From Rickettsia sp. Oklahoma-10 (GTDB taxonomy: Bacteria > Pseudomonadota > Alphaproteobacteria > Rickettsiales > Rickettsiaceae), in assembly GCF_039954865.1 (NCBI RefSeq), contig NZ_CP157197.1, positions 575,501 to 639,500 of the forward strand: a stretch of DNA of 64,000 nucleotides, read 5' to 3'. The notes beneath the pieces are model-generated. The model did no database searches. It saw only the letters and a program-made list of their open reading frames with translations, and had not been told where the DNA came from. The position numbers were made by a program, and so were the translations under genes. Below are positions 41,255-51,639 of this stretch, one piece after another; position 1 is the first letter of the stretch; each line of letters begins with the position of its first letter.

Positions 41255-41638
41255 GGAATTTAAAAATGAATAAAATGCATTTTAGATGCATCTGCTTTGC
41301 TTGCATTATTTAACTTAGAAAATGATAGTGAGAAAGTTGAAGAATTATTGCCGTTATCTATTATGTCTATGGTAAATATAGCGGTAGTGTGATAGCAGAG
41401 CTAAATATATCATCTTCTAAAAGTAAAGCAATGATTTCAGCTTCAATAAATAAAATTATATTATTAGCTTTTGATCAGGCTATAGAAGAAATGAAACGCT
41501 TAAAAAAAGAAGCAGAGCAATTTGGTTTGCCTCTTGGTGAAAGAGCTTGTATTGGATTAATCGCCGGTTATCTATCGATATATTACAGCAGATAACGCTT
41601 TGGCTAAATTGTATTATCATTTTAATTTAATTTGTTAA
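41255..41638 (+). pseudogene. PIN-domain (VapC-like) toxin remnant
   Basis: ILDASALLALFNLENDSEKV (~41280) carries the first catalytic Asp of PIN ribonucleases. Then EELLPLSIMSMVNIA breaks, and a second frame gives the middle and GLPLGERACIGL, where most VapC have GDRA. After another shift, ITADNALAKLYYHFNLIC ends at 41638, matching the 'TaD..wakl' final motif. The start region is out of frame and at least three lesions are present. With the AbrB-like remnant it forms a dead VapBC module between cydA and cydB. Confidence 0.75.
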
Positions 41639-41645
41639 AAAACTC

Positions 41646-42665
41646 ATGTTAAACTTTACATCTTATATAGATTTACCGCTTGTTTGGGGTGGGCTTATAG
41701 CTACTACTATTTGTTTATATGTTTTATTAGACGGTTTTGATTTAGGGATAGGAATCTTATTTCCATTTGCACCTACCGATGATTGCCGTCATAAAATGAT
41801 CAATTCTATTGCTCCTTTTTGGGATGGTAACGAAACTTGGTTGGTACTTGGTGGTGGCGGTTTATTTGCAGTTTTTCCACTTGCATATTCACTGTTAATG
41901 CCGGCTTTATATATTCCTATTACATTGATGTTACTCGGTCTGATATTTCGCGGTGTAGCTTTTGAATTCCGTTTAAAGGCTCATATAGGCCATCGTTATA
42001 TTTGGGATTATGCTTTTCATTTTGGTTCTATGCTTGCTGTTTTTTGTCAAGGTTTAATGCTTGGTACGTTTGTTCAAGGAATAGAAATAGAAGAACGAGA
42101 ATTTGCAGGGGGGGGGTTTGATTTTCTTACTCCCTTTTCGTTGATGACAGGGGTAGCATTAATATTTGGTTATGCACTCTTGGGTGCTACTTGGCTTATT
42201 CTGAAAACAGAAAAGCAAACACAAGATTGGGCTTATAAATCTGCTTTATATATTTTATTTTACGTTGCACTTTTTATGGGCCTTGTAAGCTTATGGGTTC
42301 CTTTTTTAAATAACCAAATAAATCATCGCTGGTTTAGTGTGCCGAATATTTACTATTTATCAATTATACCTATTGTAACTGCTTTAATATTTATCAAATT
42401 AATTAAAGCCATCAAGCAGAAAAAAGAAGTAAAGCCGTTTATTTATACGATCTTATTATTTCTATTAGGATATTTAGGGCTTGTTATAAGTATATGGCCA
42501 TATATCGTTCCTTATAACGTTACGTTTGAAACTGCAGCGGCAGCACCGGAGTCACAGTCTTTACTGCTGATAGGAGCTGGGATATTTCTGCCTGTCATAT
42601 TTGGCTACACTTTCTATTGTTATTATATATTCCGTGGCAAATCATCTCATCATCCAATATATTAA
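41646..42665 (+). CDS. cydB: Cytochrome bd-type quinol oxidase subunit II
   Basis: CydB is the structural partner of CydA in the bd quinol oxidase. The family opening LPLVWGGLIATTICLYVLLD continues into GFDLGIGILFPF, and GNETWLVLGGGGLFAVFPLA is the CydB signature. Roughly eight to nine membrane helices are spread over 339 residues, with a typical C-terminal helix. The normal cydA-cydB coupling is broken by ~700 nt of decayed toxin-antitoxin sequence, so cydB may depend on read-through from cydA or on its own promoter. Confidence 0.96.
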   Translation: MLNFTSYIDLPLVWGGLIATTICLYVLLDGFDLGIGILFPFAPTDDCRHKMINSIAPFWDGNETWLVLGGGGLFAVFPLAYSLLMPALYIPITLMLLGLIFRGVAFEFRLKAHIGHRYIWDYAFHFGSMLAVFCQGLMLGTFVQGIEIEEREFAGGGFDFLTPFSLMTGVALIFGYALLGATWLILKTEKQTQDWAYKSALYILFYVALFMGLVSLWVPFLNNQINHRWFSVPNIYYLSIIPIVTALIFIKLIKAIKQKKEVKPFIYTILLFLLGYLGLVISIWPYIVPYNVTFETAAAAPESQSLLLIGAGIFLPVIFGYTFYCYYIFRGKSSHHPIY

Positions 42666-42798
42666 AAAGTTAGAAAAGATAACCTCTTGTCTAAAAGGGT
42701 GGCAATGGTTTATTATTTTATGGCTTAGCGGATTATTATCCACATTACTTTTAACATATGTAGTTAAATTAGTGTTGAGGGTGATAGTATATGTTTGA
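42634..42798 (+). CDS. DUF2474-like small membrane protein (bd oxidase accessory)
   Basis: This frame overlaps the 3' end of cydB and encodes a single-helix protein, about 54 residues from the GTG at 42634. The core GWQWFIILWLSGLLSTLLLT fits the DUF2474 pattern 'gWf.llWlaGv', a family of tiny proteins encoded after CioB/CydB-type subunits and thought to act like CydX. The start is uncertain: the frame is open back to a TTG at 42601, and no ribosome site is clear. Its position and motif are the evidence; its function is inferred. Confidence 0.55.
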   Translation: MANHLIIQYIKKLEKITSCLKGWQWFIILWLSGLLSTLLLTYVVKLVLRVIVYV

Positions 42799-42807
42799 TT
42801 TTTTTGT

Positions 42808-42889
42808 TGTCACCCTATGGCTTTACTAGGGGATTATGAGTATTTTTATTGTTTTTATGGGTTTCGTGGTCAAGCTATGGAACGACACT
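42808..42889. repeat. Type A palindromic repeat
   Basis: The ends tgtcaccctatggctttact and cgtggtcaagctatggaacgaca are imperfect inverted copies around an AT-rich core. Confidence 0.5.
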
Positions 42890-42947
42890 GAATACATTTT
42901 TCGATCCATACAACAAGGTGTAATTTTCTTGCAATGACTGTAAGTAT

Positions 42948-43748
42948 ATGACAAAAATCTCAGCATTTATTATTACTAAAAATGAAGCAGTCAGGATAGC
43001 AAGAGCTATAAATAGTGTAAAAAATATTGTTGATGAGGTGATAGTAGTAGATAGTGAAAGTAGTGATGATACGGTTAGTATAGCTGAAGAATTAGGGGCA
43101 ACGGTAGTGATAAAGCCGTGGCTTGGTTATGTAGGGCAGAAATCTTTTGCTGAAAGTCTTTGTATAAATGATTGGATTCTTAATATTGATGCTGATGAGG
43201 AGTTGTCTAAAGATTTACAAAATGAAATAGAATATATTTTTGTATCTGGAAATCAAGATCGTTATTTAGCCTATAAAATAAAGCTTTTAATAATGCATCG
43301 TAATGACCGAAAGCCACGGATGTTTGCTCCATTTAATAAATGTATCAGGTTATATAATAAAAAATTTGCAAGCTTTGCAAATACTGTAAATAGTACTACT
43401 CATGATTCGGTAGTATTTAATCAAGATGTGGATTTTACAGATAAAGTTTATTTATTAAATGAAGATGCTTATCATTATTCGGGTACTTCAATTGATCAGT
43501 TGGTTACTAAAGCAAATTTTTATTCTAGTGAGCAGGCACAAGATTTAATGGTACAAGATAAAAAAGTTTCAAATATCCGAATAGCAACTGAAATGTTATG
43601 GTGGGTTTTTAAAGCATTTTTTATCAGACGATATTTTGTATTCGGTTTTGACGGGTTTGTAGATTCAATGATTTTTGCCTTTGCAAGATTTTTGCGTCTT
43701 GCAAAATTAAGAGAGAAAACAAAAAATAATTATGAAAGAAAATTTTAA
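42948..43748 (+). CDS. Glycosyltransferase family 2 (LPS core type)
   Basis: This is a GT-A fold transferase of the WaaE/KdtX-like group, which adds glucose to the inner LPS core; the actual sugar here is unknown. The N-terminus reads [20 protein letters not shown], then [20 protein letters not shown], and the metal/nucleotide-binding region has [12 protein letters not shown] with the DxD (about residues 83-90). The length of 266 residues is typical. A C-terminal aromatic and basic region ([20 protein letters not shown]) suggests peripheral membrane attachment. It overlaps the next gene by 17 nt. Confidence 0.88.
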   Translation: MTKISAFIITKNEAVRIARAINSVKNIVDEVIVVDSESSDDTVSIAEELGATVVIKPWLGYVGQKSFAESLCINDWILNIDADEELSKDLQNEIEYIFVSGNQDRYLAYKIKLLIMHRNDRKPRMFAPFNKCIRLYNKKFASFANTVNSTTHDSVVFNQDVDFTDKVYLLNEDAYHYSGTSIDQLVTKANFYSSEQAQDLMVQDKKVSNIRIATEMLWWVFKAFFIRRYFVFGFDGFVDSMIFAFARFLRLAKLREKTKNNYERKF

Positions 43749-44973
43749 CGTTAGTAAATTAAAAAACGGTTTGACGATTTTAACATATAATATGCCTTAT
43801 GTTAATTCGGTGGCGATAAATTTAATTGTTAAAGTCGGAAGCCGCTATGAAAATCCTGAAGAAGAGGGCATTTCTCATTTTCTTGAGCATATGGCTTTTA
43901 AAGGTACTAAAACAAGAACGACAAAACAAATAGCTGAAGAATTTGACGAGATAGGTGGTCATTTTAACGCTTACACAGGTCATGAAAAAACAATATATTA
44001 TGCACGTGTATTATCCGAAAATTGTGATAAAGCACTTAATATACTTGCTGATATAATACAAAATTCTATCTTCTCTGAAGCAGAGATAGCTAAGGAGTAT
44101 CAGGTGATATTACAGGAAATAGCCCATAGCCACGATAATCCTGATGATTTAATATATGAGAAGTTTTATAGTAGTGTTTATAAGGATCAGCCACTCGGTA
44201 AACCCATTCTTGGGACAAGCAAAACACTAGCTAGTTTTACTAAAGAACATTTTTTGAGTTTTATAGATAAACATTATAATGCTGGAAATATGTATTTATC
44301 AGTTGCCGGAAATGTTGATCATGATAAAATAGTATGTACTGCAGAGCGATTGTTTTCTTCTTTGAAGCAAGGAGTAAAAAGTAGTTTTCTACCTGCAAAA
44401 TATATAGGAGGTAATAGCTTTATCAATAAGGATTTAGAGCAAACTACTTTAATCCTGGGTTTTGAAGGAACGCCGTATATTAATTTAGAAAGGCTTTACC
44501 GAACACAGCTATTTGCTATAATATTCGGTGGTGGTATGTCTTCACGTTTATTTCGGCATATTCGTGAAAGGCTAGGGCTTGCATATGCAGTTGGTAGTTA
44601 TAATATTACATATGTTGATAGTGGAGTATTTACTATTTATGCAAGTACCGCCCATGATAAATTGGAATTATTATGTAAAGAGCTAAAAAATGAAATAGTC
44701 AAGATGACTGAAAAAGTTAATGAAGAAGAGATGATTAGAGCTCAAATGCAATTACGCAGTAATTTGTTGATGGCACAAGAAAAAGTAGCTTATAAATCAG
44801 AAGAAATAGGGAAAAATTATGCAGCTTTCGATAAATATATTTCGCCTGCAGAGACCATGGAAATTATTATGAATATAAAAGCCGATGACATTATTAATAC
44901 GGCACATAAAATATTTAGTGGTACTACTACATCAGCAATTATTGGTCCTAGTACTCTTTATTATGAATTTTGA
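43732..44973 (+). CDS. M16-family zinc peptidase (processing peptidase-like)
   Basis: This is an inverzincin peptidase related to the beta subunit of the mitochondrial processing peptidase. The inverted zinc motif HFLEH is at residues 49-53 ([14 protein letters not shown]). The downstream Glu ligand region is [20 protein letters not shown], and the second domain has the Gly-rich [20 protein letters not shown]. The 413-residue length matches the single-chain bacterial forms. Bacterial members probably degrade peptides in the cytosol; the substrate is unknown. It overlaps the preceding glycosyltransferase by 17 nt and is followed 9 nt later by purC. Confidence 0.93.
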   Translation: MKENFNVSKLKNGLTILTYNMPYVNSVAINLIVKVGSRYENPEEEGISHFLEHMAFKGTKTRTTKQIAEEFDEIGGHFNAYTGHEKTIYYARVLSENCDKALNILADIIQNSIFSEAEIAKEYQVILQEIAHSHDNPDDLIYEKFYSSVYKDQPLGKPILGTSKTLASFTKEHFLSFIDKHYNAGNMYLSVAGNVDHDKIVCTAERLFSSLKQGVKSSFLPAKYIGGNSFINKDLEQTTLILGFEGTPYINLERLYRTQLFAIIFGGGMSSRLFRHIRERLGLAYAVGSYNITYVDSGVFTIYASTAHDKLELLCKELKNEIVKMTEKVNEEEMIRAQMQLRSNLLMAQEKVAYKSEEIGKNYAAFDKYISPAETMEIIMNIKADDIINTAHKIFSGTTTSAIIGPSTLYYEF

Positions 44974-44982
44974 GATAAATAA

Positions 44983-45693
44983 ATGAAAAAAAAATTATAT
45001 GAAGGTTCGAGTAAAATCTTATATTCTGCCGAAGAAGATTTTTTACTTATAATGGCTTTTTCCGATAAGGCTATTTTAGAAACTGGTGAGATTGTTGATA
45101 TATCAGGTAAAGGGGTACTTAATAATAATATTTCTTCTTTTCTAATGGATAAACTAGAAATGATTGGCATTGCAAATCATTTTATCGAAAAAATAAATAT
45201 GAGGGAGCAATTAATTCAATATGTTGAGGTTTTTCCGATACAAGTAATAATATCATCAGTAGCGTGCGGTAGATTTGTAAAAGAATTTGGGATGGAAGAA
45301 GGATATGTATTTGATAAGCCGCTCATTGATTTTAAGGTCCGAAATCGTGAATTTAAATATCCGATAGTTAATGAGTATCAAATATTAAATTTTGGCTGGT
45401 TAACTAGGGATGAAATTAAAGCAGTAAAAGAGCAAGCTTTGCATATATATGATTTTCTAAGTGGCTTATTTATTGGTGTTGGGATTCGGCTTGTTGAGTG
45501 TAAATTGGAATTTGGGCGTGTTTTTAACGGTGAAGAATCCATCATTATGTTAACTGATGAAATTAGTCCAGATAATTGTAGATTATGGCACATTAACAGT
45601 AATGAGAAATTAGGATTTGAGTTGCTTGAAACTGAACCAAGTAAAGCTTTTGAATCATATCAGCTAATAGCCGATCGTTTTAAAGAAAAATAA
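44983..45693 (+). CDS. purC: SAICAR synthase-like protein
   Basis: PurC joins aspartate to CAIR in purine synthesis. The fold markers are present: KKLYEGSSKILYSAEEDFLL at the N-terminus, GKGVLNNNISSFLMDKLE, the VECKLEFGR block and TDEISPDNCRLW. The central substrate region is diverged: where the family has an EFYYK-D...P segment, this protein has DFKVRNREFKYPIVNE, so full activity is uncertain. The length, 236 residues, is normal. No other purine gene is in the window. It lies directly after the M16 peptidase, probably in the same transcript. Confidence 0.88.
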   Translation: MKKKLYEGSSKILYSAEEDFLLIMAFSDKAILETGEIVDISGKGVLNNNISSFLMDKLEMIGIANHFIEKINMREQLIQYVEVFPIQVIISSVACGRFVKEFGMEEGYVFDKPLIDFKVRNREFKYPIVNEYQILNFGWLTRDEIKAVKEQALHIYDFLSGLFIGVGIRLVECKLEFGRVFNGEESIIMLTDEISPDNCRLWHINSNEKLGFELLETEPSKAFESYQLIADRFKEK

Positions 45694-45864
45694 ATATATT
45701 TTTAAGCGGCATGTGCTGTTTTGAACTTGAAAAATGCTTTTGATACACGGCATTTAGAAAAAGTAAAATAAAGACTAGGCACCGTGGTTAAGCCACAGGG
45801 TGACATCAGACAGCTTATCCACGCAGGAACGACATTTTTACAATAATTTTTTACAGTAGAAAAG

Positions 45865-47442
45865 ATGAAAATACGATTTATTATAATAAGCTTCTTAGCA
45901 CTAATATTAGTAGGTTGGGGATATGCTGCCTATAAATTTGAATCTCAAAGTAAAGAGAATATTATTTCTATTCTTGATAAATATAAAGAGTATATAACTT
46001 ATAATTCAATAAAAGTTAATAAATATAGCTTTAGTGTTACTTTAAATAAAGTAATGTTAAAACCTCTAGATTTTTATTACGATGAGATAGTTATTAGATA
46101 CGTACCGTTTTTGAATATTACAAAAATTGATTCTTACGGAAATAATGTAAAAATTACTACTGCTAAGGATGAAGAAAATGTTTTTTATTCTCCTGATCAT
46201 CATACAACAATTTGGTTTAGAAAATCTTTATTTAATAGAGAGACTGATTGTTGGAAATTAAGTATGAGTGATAGAAAATCAACTCTATATAGTTCTCAGG
46301 GCGCAAAAAAATTAGCAGAAAGTGATATTAGTAATTGTGTAATTACTAATATTAAAACATCAGATAATCTTAATTTATTAACTTTGGATGGACAAAGTAT
46401 CGTTTTATTTATTTCGGAAAACTATAGTAAAAATTTCTCTGACAAAGTTTTAAAATTTTTAAGAGATAAAATAGGAGAGAAAGTTAATTTTGACTCATTT
46501 GAATATGATGTAACACACTTGGATGTATTAAATGTACCAACTACTTATACAGGACAACTAAAGCTTAAATATAGCGATGAGCTAGTAGCTCTTGGAAAAC
46601 TGTTAATTCAAAACTTTTCTCTAGATCAAAAGCAAGATGATGCTGTTGTTTTTATGCAAATACTAGGCGAATTAGTAAAAGGTAAGCCATTTTTATTTGC
46701 ATGTGGTATTGAAAGACAAGGAAAAGTAGAAAGTAATTTATATAACTTAAATATAGAAAAAGATAAAATTGTTAATTTTGCTTTAAATATTAAATCTACT
46801 ATAGAACCTTCGGAGATATATCAAAAGACAGCAGTTGAAGCTTTAGGACGTTACTTTAGTAATGCTTTAAATAAAAGAGCTGAGTTAGACAAAATTTTTA
46901 AACTTAATAGCCCTATTACTCAAGAAGATGGAGAGAGAATAATGGCGGTTTTTGCAAAAATAAATAATTCCGAATTTAATTTAAAAGGTGAGTTTGACCC
47001 TGAAGAAAAAAAATTATCTGGTCAAACTAATCTTGTAATAGATGATTTTAATTTTACTATTGATATTGATATGCCTAATTTAGAGAATCCTCTGAATCTA
47101 GAAAGTGTAATAAAATTATCGGATCCAAATGTGTTTATAAATAATTTTGTGAATTATACTAATAACGCTATAATACCAGTACTTAATAAAATAGAAAATT
47201 CCAAGTCATTTGCTTTAAATCTAGGAAAACAATCTTCAGTAATAAAGCAATACGGCTTTGGATCAATAGAAGCGTTTAGTAAAAATTCTGCATTAAAAGA
47301 CGGCGAATCTCTAATAGTTGATATAAAAGTTACAGATGATGGGTTAACTGTTAACGGTAAAACTATAGATCAGATTTTTAGTGATGCGAGAGTATTAGAA
47401 TTTATGAATGCTATTGCTCGAATAGATCAAGAAAAAGAATAA
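45865..47442 (+). CDS. Membrane-anchored protein of unknown function
   Basis: This 525-residue protein has one N-terminal hydrophobic segment (residues ~4-25, FIIISFLALILVGWGYAAY), so it is probably anchored in the inner membrane with the rest in the periplasm. The remainder is beta-rich with alternating polar and hydrophobic residues, and has only two to three Cys. The pattern (short anchor, then NSIKVNKYSFSVTLNKVMLK) is loosely like the alphaproteobacterial periplasmic DUF2125/DUF945-type proteins, but I do not claim membership. It starts at the ATG at 45865 after a repeat-like intergenic stretch and stands alone. Confidence 0.85.
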   Translation: MKIRFIIISFLALILVGWGYAAYKFESQSKENIISILDKYKEYITYNSIKVNKYSFSVTLNKVMLKPLDFYYDEIVIRYVPFLNITKIDSYGNNVKITTAKDEENVFYSPDHHTTIWFRKSLFNRETDCWKLSMSDRKSTLYSSQGAKKLAESDISNCVITNIKTSDNLNLLTLDGQSIVLFISENYSKNFSDKVLKFLRDKIGEKVNFDSFEYDVTHLDVLNVPTTYTGQLKLKYSDELVALGKLLIQNFSLDQKQDDAVVFMQILGELVKGKPFLFACGIERQGKVESNLYNLNIEKDKIVNFALNIKSTIEPSEIYQKTAVEALGRYFSNALNKRAELDKIFKLNSPITQEDGERIMAVFAKINNSEFNLKGEFDPEEKKLSGQTNLVIDDFNFTIDIDMPNLENPLNLESVIKLSDPNVFINNFVNYTNNAIIPVLNKIENSKSFALNLGKQSSVIKQYGFGSIEAFSKNSALKDGESLIVDIKVTDDGLTVNGKTIDQIFSDARVLEFMNAIARIDQEKE

Positions 47443-47490
47443 GTTATCAGTAAATAATTTGAAGTATTGTACGGTTCAAGAAATCGAGTT

Positions 47491-47578
47491 GTTATACCAT
47501 GACTTGATCGCGGGATTTATAATGCTATAAGTTATATTTCTGGATATATACTGTGGTTTTTAAGTTACGGTATGACAT
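47491..47578. repeat. Type A palindromic repeat
   Basis: The ends gttataccatgacttgatcg and taagttacggtatgacatcg are imperfect inverted copies. It lies between the anchored unknown protein and thrS. Confidence 0.5.
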
Positions 47579-47641
47579 CGGACTTTTTAAGAACCATAAC
47601 GGCAAAGCAGAAACCTAGAAATAATAAAGTTATAATAAAAA

Positions 47642-49549
47642 ATGATAAATATTTTTTTACCCGATGGTAGTGTAAGACAATTTGAAAAGGACATTACCGT
47701 CTATGAAGTAGCGAATGCAATTTCAATGTCACTTGCAAAACACGCAATGGTTGCTGAAATAGATGGTGAGCTTAAAGACTTAAGTACTATAATTGAAAAT
47801 AATTGCAGGCTTCGTATTTTAACTGCAAAGGATCCTGAATGTCTTGAAATAATAAGGCATGATGCAGCTCATTTAACTGCTGAAGCTGTAAAAGAGCTGT
47901 TCCCTGAAACTCAAGTAACGATTGGTCCTGCAATTGAAAACGGCTATTATTACGATTTCGCTCGTGATAAACCTTTTACTCTCGATGATTTAGCTGTTAT
48001 AGAAGCTAAAATGCAAGAACTTTCCAAGAAAAACGAGAAAATAACAAGAGAGTTATGGAATAGGGATAAAGCTGTAGCATTTTTTAAGTTGATAGGAGAG
48101 CATTATAAAGCCGAAATTATTGCTTCAATACCAATGGATGAGCCGATTACTTTATACAGACAAGGTAATTTTATTGATTTATGCCGAGGACCGCATGCTC
48201 CATCTACAGGATTTGTTAAGTATTTTAAGTTGATGAAAGTTGCGGGCACCTATTGGCGAGGTGATAGTCGTAATAAAGTATTACAGCGTATATACGGTAC
48301 TGCTTGGGCTACAAAAGAGCAGCTAGATAATTACCTTATTATGCTTGAAGAAGCTGAGAAACGTGACCATAGAAAACTTGGGCGTGAACTTAATTTGTTT
48401 CACTTTCAAGAAGAAGCTCAAGGTATGGTATTTTGGCATGATAAAGGCTGGAGTATATATAATATAGTTGAGCAATATATCAGAAAAAAAAATCGTAAGA
48501 ACGGTTATACTGAGGTTAAGACTCCTGTTTTAGTTGATAAGAGCCTTTGGCAAGTTTCAGGACATTGGGAAAAATTCCATGAAAATATGTTTACCTTAGA
48601 TGTTGATGGTAAGACATTAGCGTTAAAACCAATGAATTGTCCTTGCCACGTGCAGATTTTCAAACAAGGTATCAAGAGTTATCGTGATTTGCCGTTTCGT
48701 ATGTCAGAGTTTGGATTGTGTCACCGTAATGAGGCATCTGGTGCATTGCACGGTTTAATGAGAGTACGGAGCTTAGTACAAGATGATGCTCATATATTTT
48801 GTGCAGAGGAACAAATGACCGATGAGACAGTTAGTTTTTGTAAATTACTGACGGAAGTTTATAAGGATTTCGGCTTCAACAATATAAAAGTAAAGTTTTC
48901 TGATCGCCCTGAAATTCGTGCAGGTAGTGATGAAGTGTGGGATAAGGCCGAGAATGCTTTGAAAGAAGCAGTAGAAAAAGCAAAGTATACTTATACGCTA
49001 AACCCGGGGGAGGGAGCATTTTATGGTCCAAAGCTTGAGTTTGTATTAACTGATGCGATAGGGCGGCAATGGCAATGCGGTACGCTTCAGATGGATTTTG
49101 TATTGCCAGCACGACTTGATGCTAGTTATGTTGCAGCAAGCGGTGAAAAGAAAAGACCTGTAATGCTGCATAGGGCAATACTTGGTTCACTTGAGCGTTT
49201 TATAGGTATATTGATAGAAGAATATGCAGGGTGCTTTCCGTGTTGGCTTGCACCTGTACAGGTTGCTATTGCAACAATCACAAGCGATTTAAACGATTAC
49301 GCTTTAGAAGTACAAAAAGCTTTAATTGATAATGGTGTAAGAACAGATATTAATATCTCACCTGATAAAATTAATTATAAAATTCGTGAGTTTTCTAATC
49401 AAAAAATACCAATTATTGCTGTAATCGGTAAACAGGAAGAAAAAAATAAACAAGTAACAATTAGAAGACTCGGTACTACTGACCAGGAAGTATTATCAGT
49501 CAAACAGTTAATAACATTAATTAGGGAAGAAAATAGTAAGTATCTTTAA
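47642..49549 (+). CDS. thrS: Threonyl-tRNA synthetase
   Basis: ThrRS charges tRNA-Thr and edits mischarged serine. Domains in order are: TGS domain (residues 1-62, [20 protein letters not shown]), editing domain with His73-x3-His77 ([13 protein letters not shown]) and the CRGPHAP block, class II core with motif 2 [20 protein letters not shown] and the zinc-ligand Cys in [11 protein letters not shown], motif 3 [20 protein letters not shown], and the C-terminal anticodon domain ([20 protein letters not shown] onward). The length of 635 residues is standard. Confidence 0.98.
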   Translation: MINIFLPDGSVRQFEKDITVYEVANAISMSLAKHAMVAEIDGELKDLSTIIENNCRLRILTAKDPECLEIIRHDAAHLTAEAVKELFPETQVTIGPAIENGYYYDFARDKPFTLDDLAVIEAKMQELSKKNEKITRELWNRDKAVAFFKLIGEHYKAEIIASIPMDEPITLYRQGNFIDLCRGPHAPSTGFVKYFKLMKVAGTYWRGDSRNKVLQRIYGTAWATKEQLDNYLIMLEEAEKRDHRKLGRELNLFHFQEEAQGMVFWHDKGWSIYNIVEQYIRKKNRKNGYTEVKTPVLVDKSLWQVSGHWEKFHENMFTLDVDGKTLALKPMNCPCHVQIFKQGIKSYRDLPFRMSEFGLCHRNEASGALHGLMRVRSLVQDDAHIFCAEEQMTDETVSFCKLLTEVYKDFGFNNIKVKFSDRPEIRAGSDEVWDKAENALKEAVEKAKYTYTLNPGEGAFYGPKLEFVLTDAIGRQWQCGTLQMDFVLPARLDASYVAASGEKKRPVMLHRAILGSLERFIGILIEEYAGCFPCWLAPVQVAIATITSDLNDYALEVQKALIDNGVRTDINISPDKINYKIREFSNQKIPIIAVIGKQEEKNKQVTIRRLGTTDQEVLSVKQLITLIREENSKYL

Positions 49550-49899
49550 GAAACAATGTATATTTGTCTACTGACTCTTCATTTACTTGTTAGTATATAT
49601 GAAATTTGGAGTTGCCTAACAAGAATTGCTTGCAACCAATCTATGTAACAATGCATGCTTGCAATGATGGTTTTGGTATTCATATACAGAAGTTTCCTAA
49701 ATTTGACTAATATTTCTTCAACTTATAAAAACCAAAATTTATTCCATTTCTTTTTTATGGGCTGTTGTAAAGCTATATAAATATTTATATCTAACATGAT
49801 GCTTGCACCGCTTGTATGCGGTATTTATTCTAATTATATAAAACTATACTGTGATTTATTGACGCAAAATGAATAAATTACGTTTAAAGGTATAATAAA

Positions 49900-50720
49900 A
49901 AGTCAGTAGTGTGTTTTAATAGTACAATTATACTTGACTTGGTTTGGTGTGGTCACGATTTTACTCAACTTAACAGTAATGCCTGATATCTTTCAAGATA
50001 TGATGAATATGTAATCACTATTTTAATTTGTCCTATACTGATTTTCAAAATAACCTGTCCAGTTCAGTAATAGGAAGAATAGCGGTATAGGTGATGATTA
50101 TTATAATAATGTATCAAGTAATTTGAATATAAATTAAGTCAAACTTAGTACATTATTTTCCATTATAACCACTTGCATTACAGTTTTGTACCCAACTTGT
50201 CAAAATGGAGTGCATTAGGTAAGATGCATAATTTATTTTATTAAGTAGCTGATTGTAGCAATTAAATATTATAAGTATGATCTAATTATCTCTATAATAC
50301 TACACTTAGTATATTGGATATATATGTAATTTACTTAAGTAATCTGGTTAGGATTAGTGGGGCTATAGCTTTTATTATGTCTCTAACGTTGCTATTTGCT
50401 GAAAATTTCTGGTATGCTACTACATAGCAGATATCATGAATGCTTCAAATTGTGCTTTTGCATCGCTCAATCAGCGAGAATTGGGTACGTAAAAAAAGAG
50501 AATGCTATGCAAAAGGAAAGAGAAAGTGCTGTAAGAGCTATAAATATCTATGAATTTATTGAGGGTTTACTGGTATGGTATAACACTATTGTTAGTGAGA
50601 AAGGTGTTGGGTAAAGACAATGGGTTGCAATTGCCTGTGTTATTCTTAAAAATGCTCCAATCTTGTTTTTGATCAAGCGATGGTTCACGTTTCACTAATA
50701 TATTAAGCTGTTATCTTATA
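49900..50720 (+). pseudogene. ABC exporter, decayed
   Basis: The best piece (50440-50614) reads ARIGYVKKENAMQKERESAV then RAINIYEFIEGLLVWYNTIV and SEKGVG. This is the segment of an ABC exporter ATPase between Q-loop and signature ('nIrYGkenA...eIe.AarAAniheFIe.LP.GYnTiVgEkG'). After a deletion of the LSGG core it resumes as RQWVAIACVILKNAPILF (~50620-50680), the signature-to-Walker B stretch with the catalytic acidic residues lost. Hydrophobic frames upstream may be the permease. From 50720 to 51169 nothing recognisable remains. Confidence 0.65.
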
Positions 50721-51169
50721 ATTGGTTATTATGCCTAATTATTTTAATTTATTTTTTGCTTCTAATGCAAATATGAATCATATAAAGTATCTTTATTATT
50801 TTTGGTGGGGCTAAAAAATTCTACATTTATTTACTATATTTTCATTTTTATACAAAGAAGCTACAAATTGCCAAAGTCAATGCCAAACCATCTAGTAATC
50901 CTTAAGTCAGCATTGGTTAATTTTATTAAACAATATAGTAACAAGATATGTATTTAAAATATTTTAATAAAACTACCTATTTAGCTAGGAAGCTGATTTT
51001 AATAAATATAACTTAATCAAAGCTTACTCCTAAAAGTAATATACATACAAAAAAGATATAATTGGACGTGTAATAAAGGCAGAACCTGCCTTTTATTTGG
51101 TTACTCAATAATTTAAAACCTGCTTTGAAGAGGAGTATAAAATGCTACTCTCCAAAACAAAGAAGTATA

Positions 51170-51583
51170 TTATACCCCTAAAGCCTTTTTACCTTTAGAT
51201 TGTTCTTGTTCAACTGTTTGGGTATGAGATTTGACTTGAAGGATTGCAAGGTCGACTACATGTTCATATCTAACACCATTTTCGAGTAAAACCTGACCGC
51301 ATTTATTCACTTGAATAACATCTTCTTTAGAGAATTTATTTAAAATAATTTCCGTGATGTCATAAAGAAATTTCCAAGATAATTCTACTCTTTCTTGTAA
51401 TGTTAGCTTTTTATTCTTTGGCTTTTTACTACTAAGAGCAACATTTTGGTTATAGTCAACATTACTTTCTACAGTAGGGAATATATTTTTTTTACATGCT
51501 ACTATTTTCTTATATATTAAAAATGTTACTATTAATGCTAAACATCCTATGGCAATTAAAATATGAGTATTATAATTAGACAA
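51170..51583 (-). CDS. Rickettsial membrane-anchored protein (DUF2660-like)
   Basis: This 137-residue protein has one N-terminal membrane helix (residues ~7-25, HILIAIGCLALIVTFLIYK), a basic linker (SSKKPKNKKLTLQERVELS) and a helical domain (KFLYDITEIILNKFSKEDVI, then YEHVVDLAILQVKSH). I associate it from memory with rickettsial DUF2660; no function is known. It starts at the ATG at 51583 and is flanked on both sides by decayed genes, yet the frame is intact, which suggests it is under selection. Confidence 0.7.
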   Translation of the reverse strand: MSNYNTHILIAIGCLALIVTFLIYKKIVACKKNIFPTVESNVDYNQNVALSSKKPKNKKLTLQERVELSWKFLYDITEIILNKFSKEDVIQVNKCGQVLLENGVRYEHVVDLAILQVKSHTQTVEQEQSKGKKALGV

Positions 51584-51639
51584 TGTTTGTTCTTCCTTGT
51601 TATTGAGTTAAGTTGTGTGTTTTTCGTAACCACTGCTTT

